The notes under the pieces were generated by a model. The model saw only the letters and a list, made by a program, of their open reading frames with translations. It searched no databases and was not told where the DNA came from. The translations under genes were made by a program, and so were the position numbers. Source: JACPJP01 sp964650285 (GTDB lineage: Archaea; Nanobdellota; Nanobdellia; Woesearchaeales; GW2011-AR4). From it: a stretch of 64,000 nt of DNA. This document shows positions 26,566-34,263 of this stretch, in pieces. The DNA lies in the NCBI GenBank assembly GCA_964650285.1, contig CAZYSP010000005.1, positions 4,254 through 68,253 of the forward strand, written 5' to 3'. Numbering within the stretch: the stretch's first letter is position 1; each line of letters starts with the position of its first letter.

Positions 26566-26636
26566 TGCTGCACTAGCCACACTAACTATTCAAAAGAAAG
26601 CACTCTCTTTTGGAATGACTCTAAAAGATTGCAGCA
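26566..26636. repeat. nested inverted repeat between wecC and the AbrB-cytidylyltransferase gene
   Basis: TGCTGCA (26566-26572) is complementary to TGCAGCA (26630-26636), and inside, CAAAAGA (26591-26597) pairs with TCTTTTG (26606-26612). It lies in the 245-base gap between divergent genes, about 70 bases upstream of the TATA box at 26704. No coding potential. Confidence 0.4.
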
Positions 26637-26703
26637 CTCATAATATACAATTTAAAAAAGGCAACCTGTGTTGAATTATTTTTTCCTGTTTAAAATAGAA
26701 ATA

Positions 26704-26731
26704 TTTATATAGTTTTACTAGTGTCACTAGT
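26704..26731 (+). promoter_or_regulatory. TATA box plus perfect operator-like dyad
   Basis: TTTATATA (26704-26711) is followed by the perfect dyad ACTAGTG-T-CACTAGT (26717-26731), which ends four bases before the ATG at 26736. The dyad therefore covers the predicted transcription start. The encoded protein begins with an AbrB-type DNA-binding domain, making autoregulation a natural hypothesis. Confidence 0.55.
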
Positions 26732-26735
26732 GTTT

Positions 26736-27284
26736 ATGAAAAAGGCAGTATGGTTAAATAAGTCCAATGGGCAACTTTGTGTAACAATTCCAAAGGATTC
26801 TGGAATAAAGGCCGGAGACATAGTTAACGTAGAAAAAGAAAAAATAAAAACGATTGTTTATACTCCTGTAACTGCAGATTTATTTCATTATGGACACCTT
26901 AAAATACTAGAAGCTGCGAATAATCTTGGGGATTTCCATATTTGTGGTGTAGTGACTGATAAAGGGATAAGAACCTACAAGAAAGGGGCGATTACTAACC
27001 TAAAAGAGAGGATGGCAATAGTTTCTGCTCTTAGATGTGTTGATATGGTTGTTACACAGGATGGTAAAAGTGCTATGGGGAATTTAAAGAAGATTCATTC
27101 TCAATTTAAAGGCGCAAAGCTGATTCTTGTACATGGGTCAAATTGGAAAAAAATACCTGCGGCCGAGTATGTTAAGAAAATCAATGGAGAAGTTGTACGA
27201 CTACCTTTTTATGAAAAATTATCAACAAAAAAGATGATTGGTAAAATTCTTAATCTCTACAAAGATGGAGTTGATGGGGGATGA
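26736..27284 (+). CDS. AbrB-like domain fused to cytidylyltransferase-like domain
   Basis: A 182-residue protein (ATG 26736; the in-frame GTG at 26721 would lie inside the operator-like dyad). Residues 1-34 look like a SpoVT/AbrB swapped-hairpin DNA-binding domain (NGQLCVTIPKDSGIKAGDIV). Residues 38-180 are a cytidylyltransferase-like domain with HYGH (51-54), a TDKGIRTYK segment, VHGSNW and LSTKKM. The arrangement resembles the nucleotidyltransferase domain found attached to PEP mutases in phosphonate loci. Both binding motifs look intact. It overlaps the next gene by four bases, and its catalytic domain is a close paralogue of that gene's N-terminus. Confidence 0.7.
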   Translation: MKKAVWLNKSNGQLCVTIPKDSGIKAGDIVNVEKEKIKTIVYTPVTADLFHYGHLKILEAANNLGDFHICGVVTDKGIRTYKKGAITNLKERMAIVSALRCVDMVVTQDGKSAMGNLKKIHSQFKGAKLILVHGSNWKKIPAAEYVKKINGEVVRLPFYEKLSTKKMIGKILNLYKDGVDGG

Positions 27285-28591
27285 AGAAAAAAATAAAAAC
27301 AATAGTTTATTGTTCTACCACTGCCGATATGTTTCATTATGGACATCTTCGCTTATTGGAGAAAGCAAATGTGCTTGGAGATTTTTTCATTTGTGGTGTG
27401 TTGACTGATGAGGCTATAAAATCGTATAAAGAAGAGCCAATTGCCAGTCTGAAGGAGAGGATGGCAATAGTTTCTGCTCTTAGATGTGTTGGTAAGGTTG
27501 TTACCCAAAGAAGCCTTGATCCTACGGAAAATTTAAAAGAAATCCATAGTCAATTCAGAGATGCAAAAATAATTCTGGTTTGCGGTTCCAACTGGAAAAA
27601 GGTTCCCGGGGCAGAATATATTAAAAAAATTAAAGGCGAGATAGTACAGCCACCTTTTTATGAAAAGTTGTCAATAGAGAATGTTGTTAGTAAAATATTC
27701 AGGTTGCATGAGTTTCGCAGAAAAACTGCTATTTCTTATAAGACAGAAGGGAAGACAATCTTACGCGGATATAACTTGAGTGACCTCGCAGAAGAAGGAT
27801 ATACTTTTTGTGATGCTCTGTTTGTGTTGTTTCAGGGAAGGCTTCCTGCTGAAAATGAAGAAAAAATGCTTGAATATGAGACAGCAGAATTTTTGGAGCA
27901 TTCTATGTCTCCATCAGCTGCTGGAGCAATTGCTGTTATTAGTGGAAGGCCCCATCTTCCTGCTGCAATAGCCGCTGCTGTTATGACATTTGGTGGTGCT
28001 CATGGACCTGGAGCAGCTCATGGATACATGATGCACCAATATATTGAGCGTGCGATTAAAGAGGGGAAATCCCTTGAGGAAATGGGCAGGATCCTGGTGG
28101 ATGAGTATCTTGATGCTGGGCTCCCTGTCATGGGATTGGGGCAGCCCCAACACACTGATGGCGACCCAAGAGCAGAACCAACTCATATAAAACAAGAGGA
28201 ATTGGGGTTAAGTGGCGCATACCTTAAGCTTCAGAGGTCTATTGAGAAACACTTCAATGAAAGGCGGAAAAAACAAGGAAAATCCTTTGTTGCCGTTAAT
28301 ATGATTGGAGCAGGCAATACGGCTTTGGCAGATCTCGGTTTTTCTCCAAACGCGGCGTGGTGTATCGGTTCTGTCTGCCGTGGTTTTAGTTGTGCAGCGC
28401 ATGCACTTTACACCATAAAGAAAGGGCATGCCTGGGCAGCATCGAAGCGAGAACCGATGGTCCAGATGCTCGATCTTTCTATGATCAAGTATGTAGGTCC
28501 AGAAGATAGACCTGTACCCAGCATAGAAGAAAGACAGGAATATGCCAAAAATCAAAAAGAGGAGGGAGAGTATAAAAAATGGGTACTGTAG
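27281..28591 (+). CDS. cytidylyltransferase-like domain fused to citrate synthase-like domain
   Basis: A 436-residue fusion. Residues 1-142 are a PEP-mutase-associated type cytidylyltransferase (HYGH 19-22; LTDEAIKSYKEEP 41-53; CGSNWKK 101-107). Residues about 150-430 are a citrate-synthase/citryl-CoA-lyase fold with FGGAHGPGAAHG (237-248; H241 at the first catalytic His position), GLGQPQHTDGDPRA (285-298) and DLGFSPNAAW (351-360). The second catalytic His is Gln (Q288) and the usual N-V-D-G-A is N-M-I-G-A, so the catalytic Asp is Ile. It probably does not run ordinary citrate synthesis. It overlaps the second citrate-synthase-like gene by 13 bases. Confidence 0.8.
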   Translation: MKKKIKTIVYCSTTADMFHYGHLRLLEKANVLGDFFICGVLTDEAIKSYKEEPIASLKERMAIVSALRCVGKVVTQRSLDPTENLKEIHSQFRDAKIILVCGSNWKKVPGAEYIKKIKGEIVQPPFYEKLSIENVVSKIFRLHEFRRKTAISYKTEGKTILRGYNLSDLAEEGYTFCDALFVLFQGRLPAENEEKMLEYETAEFLEHSMSPSAAGAIAVISGRPHLPAAIAAAVMTFGGAHGPGAAHGYMMHQYIERAIKEGKSLEEMGRILVDEYLDAGLPVMGLGQPQHTDGDPRAEPTHIKQEELGLSGAYLKLQRSIEKHFNERRKKQGKSFVAVNMIGAGNTALADLGFSPNAAWCIGSVCRGFSCAAHALYTIKKGHAWAASKREPMVQMLDLSMIKYVGPEDRPVPSIEERQEYAKNQKEEGEYKKWVL

Positions 28592-29577
28592 GCAATTTAG
28601 GTGATCCAAAGCTTTGTTATGATTACAAGAATAGAGAATATGGTACTGTCGAGCCGGATATAAAGAGGGCACCATTCCGATGGGTTTCTGAAGTATCTTA
28701 CAAAAACATCCACCGCATAGTTGCCAGAGGTTATGATACAACAGAACTAGTTGAGCAAGGATATGGTTTAGCGGATATGATTTTTATTGATTTTCAGGCA
28801 AGGATTCCTTTGATTGAGGAACAAAAAATGCTGAATTATGTGATGATTTTAGCGCTTGAAGATGGATTCTCCACTCCAGTAGCCATATCAAGAATGATTG
28901 CCAAGTCAAACACTTATTTAACTCAAGCAGCAGGTGCATCGATTTTGGCTTTTGGACAGGCATATAGTGCATATTCAGCATTTGGCAATATGCTTGATAA
29001 ATACCTGGCTAAGGCAGAAAAAGAAGGCAAAACTTCAGGGGAGATTGCTGAACTTCTTGTAAAAGAACATCTTAATGATGAGTTTCTTGGTGTCTCTGGT
29101 TTGATGCTCAAAGACCCTTCTGCTAAACGAATGTTTGTCCGCGCAGAAAAACTTGGCGTGGCCGGAAAATACATAGGCTTTACAAAAGAAATTGTAAAGG
29201 CAACTCAGAAAATTAACAAAGAACCTGTAGACTTAGATATGCTGGGAGCAATAGGCGCCACCATGATGGATTTGGGCTTCTCTCCAGATGCTACGTGGGC
29301 TATTCTAGCTATTACCCGGGCATTTGCTGCCGGAGCCCATTCTTGTGAAGAAGTGGAGAGGGAACATTTTGAAAGGCTGGGGCAGCGTTTGACACCAAAA
29401 GAATATTATGATGGCCCTGAAGACCGGACAGTTCCTTCAATAAATGAAAGGAAAAAATCTGCCGCAGCGGAACATGGAGATAGTCCGGAAAAATGGGAAA
29501 AATGGGTCGAGGAAAAGAAAAAGCTGAAAGGGAGCGGATGGAGCATTATGGAAAAAGTTAAGATTCCATCAAAATAG
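28579..29577 (+). CDS. citrate synthase-like protein lacking the catalytic triad
   Basis: A 332-residue citrate-synthase-fold homologue of the preceding gene. Aligned with it, the first catalytic His is Tyr (FGQAYS, Y129), the G-x-G-H loop is replaced by FLGVSGLM (169-176), and the Asp position is Leu (DMLGAIGA, L222). DLGFSPDATW (231-240) and the closing GPEDRTVPSINER confirm homology. Citrate synthases are dimers with shared active sites, so it may form a heterodimer with the fusion protein and act as a structural or binding subunit. A shared origin with gene 27281 is likely from the common ends. Confidence 0.75.
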   Translation: MGTVGNLGDPKLCYDYKNREYGTVEPDIKRAPFRWVSEVSYKNIHRIVARGYDTTELVEQGYGLADMIFIDFQARIPLIEEQKMLNYVMILALEDGFSTPVAISRMIAKSNTYLTQAAGASILAFGQAYSAYSAFGNMLDKYLAKAEKEGKTSGEIAELLVKEHLNDEFLGVSGLMLKDPSAKRMFVRAEKLGVAGKYIGFTKEIVKATQKINKEPVDLDMLGAIGATMMDLGFSPDATWAILAITRAFAAGAHSCEEVEREHFERLGQRLTPKEYYDGPEDRTVPSINERKKSAAAEHGDSPEKWEKWVEEKKKLKGSGWSIMEKVKIPSK

Positions 29578-29586
29578 TGTTTGAAA

Positions 29587-30156
29587 ATGATAAAAGAAGA
29601 AAACATGGATATGGTTGCAGAAATAAGGAACATGATTCTGGATTTATGCAAAGGTAAAAGTTGGGATTGGAGACCGCATATAGAAGGAGTCGTAAAATAC
29701 TCAAAATTACTGGCAAAAAAATTGGGTGCTGATGAAGAAATTTGTGAAATCTCAGCATGGCTGCATGATATCATCAAACTTAAAGATAGTGAACAAGCTG
29801 AACATCATATCAAGGGATCTGAAGAAGCTGTTAGAATTTTGAATGGATATGGTTATCCTAAAGAAAGGATTGAAAGAATAAAACATTGTATTTTAACACA
29901 CTCTTCCGATAGAGATAATATTCCAGACTCTAAAGAAGCGAAAATTGTTGCGAGCGCGGACGCATTGTCGCTTTTGGACAATTTCTTGAATTTGTCGTAT
30001 TTTGTTTATAATATTAAAAAATACTCTGTCGAAGAAGGCAGGAAAGAGCTGATTAAAAGATACAAAGCATATTGCCGCAAATTAGAGTTTGTCCCTGAAG
30101 CAAAAGAAATTGCGAAACCAAAATACGAAGCGGTGAAACTTATCCTAGGAAAATAA
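29587..30156 (+). CDS. HD-domain phosphohydrolase
   Basis: A 189-residue HD-superfamily protein (start ATG 29587; TTG 29581 is less likely). Metal ligands are visible as H31 (RPHIEGV), the H60-D61 pair (WLHDIIK) and D125 in ASADALS, with further His residues at 100 and 105. Such enzymes hydrolyse nucleotides or phosphate esters, and some of them oxidatively cleave phosphonates. Its last base overlaps the next ATG (TAATG), so it is coupled to the nucleotidyltransferase. The substrate is presumably an intermediate of this cluster. Confidence 0.8.
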   Translation: MIKEENMDMVAEIRNMILDLCKGKSWDWRPHIEGVVKYSKLLAKKLGADEEICEISAWLHDIIKLKDSEQAEHHIKGSEEAVRILNGYGYPKERIERIKHCILTHSSDRDNIPDSKEAKIVASADALSLLDNFLNLSYFVYNIKKYSVEEGRKELIKRYKAYCRKLEFVPEAKEIAKPKYEAVKLILGK

Positions 30157-30866
30157 TGAAAGCTATAATATTAGCAGCAGGTGTAAGTTCAAGACTTTAT
30201 CCCCTAACATTAAAAAATCCAAAGTGTTTATTAGAACTTGAACCAGGAAAAACAATAATTGAGCATCAAATAGATGTGTTGCAAAGATGCGGGATAAAAA
30301 ATATTCTTGTTGTTACTGGTTATCTTAAAGACCATATCAAAAATTATCTGAAAGATAAGGTAAGATACAGAGATTTTGACGATTTTGCCAAATACAATAA
30401 TATGCATACTTTGTATAGTATAAAGGACGAACTTAATGATGATGTTGTAATTTTGTTTTCTGATGTTGTTTTTGGGGAAAAAGTATTGAGAAAATGTGCA
30501 GAAAGCAATGAGGATTTTAGTCTTTTGGTGCACAATAAAAAAGTGCTTTCAGATACTATGAGAGTTAAGATAAAAGATGGAAGCATAGTTGATATTGGAG
30601 GACATATACTCCCTGAACAAGGAGATGGGAATTTTATTGGTGTGGGAAAGTTCTCAAAGAAAGGAGCAGAACTTTTAATAGAGAAAATGGAAAGAATGAT
30701 AGATGACCCAAAACACGACAATGATTATTATACTATTCCTTTAGTAGAGGTAGCTAAGGAACATAAAGTTAGTTTTGAGTTTGTAGAAGATGAGCCCTGG
30801 ATTGAGATAGATTTTCTAGAGCATTATAACAAGGCTAAAGATGAGATATACCCTTTAGTGAAATAA
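30156..30866 (+). CDS. LicC/PntC-like nucleotidyltransferase
   Basis: A 236-residue GT-A-fold nucleotidyltransferase. The signature is AAGVSSRLYPLTLKNPKCLLEL (start of chain), with IEHQIDVLQRCGIKN, YNNMHTLYSIKDEL and FSDVVF as the metal-binding loop, then EIDFLEHYNKAKDEI at the end. The N-x-H-x-L-Y-S-I pattern is typical of CTP:phosphocholine and CTP:2-aminoethylphosphonate cytidylyltransferases rather than glucose-1-phosphate enzymes. It therefore may activate a small phospho- or phosphono-compound with CTP. It starts one base inside the stop of the HD gene and precedes the asparagine synthase by two bases. Confidence 0.75.
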   Translation: MKAIILAAGVSSRLYPLTLKNPKCLLELEPGKTIIEHQIDVLQRCGIKNILVVTGYLKDHIKNYLKDKVRYRDFDDFAKYNNMHTLYSIKDELNDDVVILFSDVVFGEKVLRKCAESNEDFSLLVHNKKVLSDTMRVKIKDGSIVDIGGHILPEQGDGNFIGVGKFSKKGAELLIEKMERMIDDPKHDNDYYTIPLVEVAKEHKVSFEFVEDEPWIEIDFLEHYNKAKDEIYPLVK

Positions 30867-30868
30867 AA

Positions 30869-32746
30869 ATGTGCGGTATTTGCGGTTTTAATTGGGACGA
30901 TAAGGAATTAGTCAAAAGGATGGCTGATGTAGTTGTTCATAGAGGTCCGGATGATTCTGGTTATTATTTTGATAAAAACATTAGTTTAGGTCACAGGAGA
31001 TTAAGCATAATTGATTTGTCATTAAAAGGCAGAAATCCAATGCCCAATGAAAATAAGGACATTTGGATAATATTTAATGGCGAAATCTATAATTATCTAA
31101 GGTTAAAGCCAAAACTTGAAGAAAAAGGACACACTTTCTTTTCAAACACAGATACAGAGGTTATAATTCATGCTTATGAAGAATATGGAGTAGAGTGTTT
31201 AAAATATTTGGAAGGTGCATTTGCCTTTGCAATCTGGGATAGTGAGAAAAAGGAACTTTTCATTGCAAGGGACAGGATGGGCATTAAGCCGTTATATTAT
31301 TATTTCAAAAATGGCAAGTTTATTTTTGCCTCTGAAATTAAATCAATTCTCCAGTATGAAGGTGTTGAGAGAAAGATGAGCAAAAGTGGATACATACAAT
31401 TAATTCTTCAATCTTTTAGCATTGATGGCCAAACACTTTTTGAGGATATTAAAGAGTTATTACCTGCCCATTATATTGTCTTAAAGGACAAAAGTTTAGA
31501 AATAAAAAGATATTGGGATGTTAATGTAAATATCACTAATGAAAGTGAAAAATTCTATGTGGATAATACAAGAAAACTTATGTTTGATTCTGTTAAGGAT
31601 AGAATGATGAGTGATGTGCCTATAGGAGCTGCACTTTCTGGTGGAATAGATTGCAGTACTATTGTGGGCATATTAAGCAAGTTAAGTGAAGAGCCAGTTA
31701 AAACTTTTACAATGGGCTTTAACGATCCTTTGGACGAGTTTGATGAAGCAAGGTTAGTTGCTGAGCATTGCGGTACAAATCACAAGGAAGTAGCTTTAAG
31801 TTACGAACAAGTTACGAAGAACTTACCAAAAATACTGTGGCATATGGAACTGCCTTATGCACGCCCAGCAATATTCCCAAATTTCTTTCTTGGCGAGATT
31901 GCAAAAAAATTTGTGACTGTAGCTTATTGTGGAGAGGGAGGAGATGAGGTCTTTGCAGGCTATAACAGGTACGCTCCATTTGCACCAAAACCAACACTAA
32001 AAGAAACAATGGACAAGTTTAATTCCGGCATATACAAAGATTTAGAAAAATGGTACAATGCAGGTAAAGAGAAAAAAATATCCAGAGTAAGCTGGGGATT
32101 GTTTAATGATGGCCCTTCTAGAGAAATATTTAATCTTAATAATGGGAAAAAATATGAAACTGAAACTTTATTTAGTCCTTTTTTGAAAGGTGTTTCAAAA
32201 GATGATTATCTTAATTATGCTTTGCTGTTTGATATTAAGTATGAAATTCCCGGTGCGCAAACATGGCGCGTTGACAGGACGACAATGGCTTCCAGTACTG
32301 AATTTAGGTTCCCTTATCTTGATCATAGGCTGATAGAATTTTCAGTTCAAATACCACCAAGCTTCAAATTTAATGGCACAAGGAAAAAATATGTTTTACA
32401 GGAAGTAGCTAAAGATTTATTGCCAGAAAAGATTGTTTACAGAAGAAAATTTCCGTTTGGCATTCCAATTATGAGGTATTTCAAAAAAGATTTTATTCAT
32501 GTTGTTGATAGTTTATTAGATAAAAAAACAATTGCGAAAAGACCGTATCTAAACGGGCACGGAATCACGAAACTTATTGACGGAGTTAAAAAAATGGAAA
32601 TCGGGAAGCTGGATAAGATCCGAGAGATTAAAGATAGTGATTTAAGAAAATTATTATTATTAACTAATCTTGAATTGTGGCAAAGAATGTTTATAGAAAA
32701 TGATGATATGTATAAGCCCAGTATGAAGATTGAGGATTATTTATAG
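30869..32746 (+). CDS. asnB: asparagine synthase (glutamine-hydrolysing)
   Basis: A 625-residue class B asparagine synthetase. Cys2 in MCGICGF is the glutaminase nucleophile, with HRGPDDSGYY and the NGEIYNY segment behind it. The synthetase domain has the PP-loop LSGGIDCST (256-264) and CGEGGDEVFAGYNRY. In glycan loci these enzymes often amidate uronic acids (for example ManNAcA to its amide), and the window encodes both WecB and WecC. Within this cluster it could also amidate a carboxylate made by the citrate-synthase-like pair. Plain asparagine synthesis remains possible. Confidence 0.88.
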   Translation: MCGICGFNWDDKELVKRMADVVVHRGPDDSGYYFDKNISLGHRRLSIIDLSLKGRNPMPNENKDIWIIFNGEIYNYLRLKPKLEEKGHTFFSNTDTEVIIHAYEEYGVECLKYLEGAFAFAIWDSEKKELFIARDRMGIKPLYYYFKNGKFIFASEIKSILQYEGVERKMSKSGYIQLILQSFSIDGQTLFEDIKELLPAHYIVLKDKSLEIKRYWDVNVNITNESEKFYVDNTRKLMFDSVKDRMMSDVPIGAALSGGIDCSTIVGILSKLSEEPVKTFTMGFNDPLDEFDEARLVAEHCGTNHKEVALSYEQVTKNLPKILWHMELPYARPAIFPNFFLGEIAKKFVTVAYCGEGGDEVFAGYNRYAPFAPKPTLKETMDKFNSGIYKDLEKWYNAGKEKKISRVSWGLFNDGPSREIFNLNNGKKYETETLFSPFLKGVSKDDYLNYALLFDIKYEIPGAQTWRVDRTTMASSTEFRFPYLDHRLIEFSVQIPPSFKFNGTRKKYVLQEVAKDLLPEKIVYRRKFPFGIPIMRYFKKDFIHVVDSLLDKKTIAKRPYLNGHGITKLIDGVKKMEIGKLDKIREIKDSDLRKLLLLTNLELWQRMFIENDDMYKPSMKIEDYL

Positions 32747-32751
32747 TAGAT

Positions 32752-32760
32752 CTTATAAAC
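32752..32760 (+). promoter_or_regulatory. TATA-like box for the gene at 32783
   Basis: CTTATAAAC about 27 bases before the ATG at 32783. Confidence 0.4.
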
Positions 32761-32782
32761 TAGTTTTAAAAATATTTTAAAT

Positions 32783-33460
32783 ATGGTGAAGAAATTTAAG
32801 ATTGGAAATGTTGAGATGCGCGATAAAGAAATTTTAAGGACTTTAAAACAAAAAATAGACCCTAAATATACGGCCTTATTAATCATTGATATGCAAAATG
32901 ATTATGCTAAGCCGGGAGGAAAGGGTGATAAAGCTGGAAGGCCGCTGGAGCATTATAAGCTTGCTATTCCTAATATTCAAAGGTTCTTAAGAGAATCTAG
33001 AAAGCATGGAGTTCTTGTAGTTCACGTTATAACTACTGTGCTTCCATATGGTTTGGGTGATTCTGGACCATGGTTAGAACAAAGAACACGTTCACCATAT
33101 ACAGATCTCACCATGTGTCTAGAAGGAACACGGGGGGAGAAAATAGTTGATGAATTAAAACCCATTAAAGGTGAACCAATAGTCAAAAAATTACGTTATA
33201 GTGGCTTTGCAGGAACACCATTAGATATAATCTTAAGGAGTAATGACATTAAAACATGCATTGTTACCGGGGTTTCAACAAGTGTTTGTATAGACAGTAC
33301 TCTCCGAGATGCTTTCTTCCTTAACTATTATTTAGCTTTACTGGAAGATTGTACCTATTCATGGGATCCTGAATTACGTCAAGCGACTTTTAAAACTATT
33401 GAAAAACGTTTTGGTGTTGTAGTAAAATCAGAAGACATTTTCAAAGTATGGAAAAAATAG
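32783..33460 (+). CDS. isochorismatase-family cysteine hydrolase
   Basis: A 225-residue cysteine hydrolase of the isochorismatase/nicotinamidase superfamily. The D-K-C triad is visible: D36 in LIIDMQND, a Lys in VKKLRYSGF (135-136) and C169 in GVSTSVCIDST, preceded by the usual cis-peptide V-S-T. The family hydrolyses amides or vinyl ethers. In this context it could act on an amide made by the asparagine synthase or a side-product. The 36-base gap upstream holds a weak TATA box, so it may start its own transcript. Confidence 0.85.
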   Translation: MVKKFKIGNVEMRDKEILRTLKQKIDPKYTALLIIDMQNDYAKPGGKGDKAGRPLEHYKLAIPNIQRFLRESRKHGVLVVHVITTVLPYGLGDSGPWLEQRTRSPYTDLTMCLEGTRGEKIVDELKPIKGEPIVKKLRYSGFAGTPLDIILRSNDIKTCIVTGVSTSVCIDSTLRDAFFLNYYLALLEDCTYSWDPELRQATFKTIEKRFGVVVKSEDIFKVWKK

Positions 33461-33510
33461 ACGTAGAAAAAATTCTTTTAGATTTTTTGTAGAGATACTT
33501 CATAGTAACT

Positions 33511-33520
33511 TTTATATATG
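33511..33520 (+). promoter_or_regulatory. TATA box for the gene at 33541
   Basis: TTTATATATG about 25 bases before the ATG at 33541, predicting a leaderless message. Confidence 0.55.
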
Positions 33521-33540
33521 CCCCTTATATACAAAGCGCT

Positions 33541-34263
33541 ATGAAAATATTCATAACTGGGGGTACAGGAGCTTTAGGAACTTCCTTAAAAAAAGTTTTT
33601 CCAGAAGCTTTTTTTCCAACTCGTAAAGAGATGGACATTACTAATGCGGCTTCTGTTAAAAAAACCATATTAGGCTACAAACCAGAGGTTCTTATCCATA
33701 CTGCAGCACTAGTTAATATAAGGGAATGTGAAGAAAATAAAGAAAAAGCTCAGAAAGTTAATGTAGAAGGAACTCAGAATATTGTAAATGCACTGAAAAA
33801 ACTGAATAATAACTGCTATCTTGTCTATATGTCTACTGCATGTGTTTTTGCAGGTGAGAATGAAAAATTCTATACAGAAGATGATGAACCAGATCCTAAG
33901 AATTATTATTCGCTTACGAAGCTAGAGGGAGAAGGAGTGGTAAAGCAGTACGAGAATACAGGTATTATAAGAACAAACTTCGTACCAAAAGAGCAATGGA
34001 GATATCCAAAAGCATTTACAGACCGGTTTGGAACTTATTTATTTGCTGATGGTGTTGCTAAAGGTATATTCGAAGTTGTGGAGAAGAGAGAGAAGGGAAT
34101 TATTCATATTGTTGGGGACAGAAGAATGAGCATGTACGAGTTAGCATTATTGGCTGGCTCAAAAAATGTAGGGAAAATGACTCTGGATGAGTATGAAGGT
34201 CCACCTGTGACAGTTGATATGAGCCTCTCTACAAAGAGATGGAAAAAGTATAAAATAGAATGA
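33541..34263 (+). CDS. RmlD-like NAD(P)-dependent SDR (dTDP-4-dehydrorhamnose reductase family)
   Basis: A 240-residue SDR with the short Rossmann loop GGTGALG (7-13) and the RmlD-type pattern MDITNAASVKKTILGYKPEVLIHTAALVN. The catalytic Y-S-L-T-K follows PDPKNYY, and a STACVFAG segment carries the Ser/Thr. It is shorter than typical RmlD (about 290 residues), mainly in the substrate domain. It could finish dTDP-rhamnose synthesis begun by RmlB/RmlA at the window start, or reduce another keto-sugar. It overlaps the methyltransferase by four bases. Confidence 0.75.
   Translation: MKIFITGGTGALGTSLKKVFPEAFFPTRKEMDITNAASVKKTILGYKPEVLIHTAALVNIRECEENKEKAQKVNVEGTQNIVNALKKLNNNCYLVYMSTACVFAGENEKFYTEDDEPDPKNYYSLTKLEGEGVVKQYENTGIIRTNFVPKEQWRYPKAFTDRFGTYLFADGVAKGIFEVVEKREKGIIHIVGDRRMSMYELALLAGSKNVGKMTLDEYEGPPVTVDMSLSTKRWKKYKIE

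Noticed and set aside
28208..28741. Minus-strand open frame of 177 codons across the two citrate-synthase-like genes
   Set aside because: It lies entirely opposite clear coding sequence, has a composition typical of an antisense shadow, and shows no recognisable motif.
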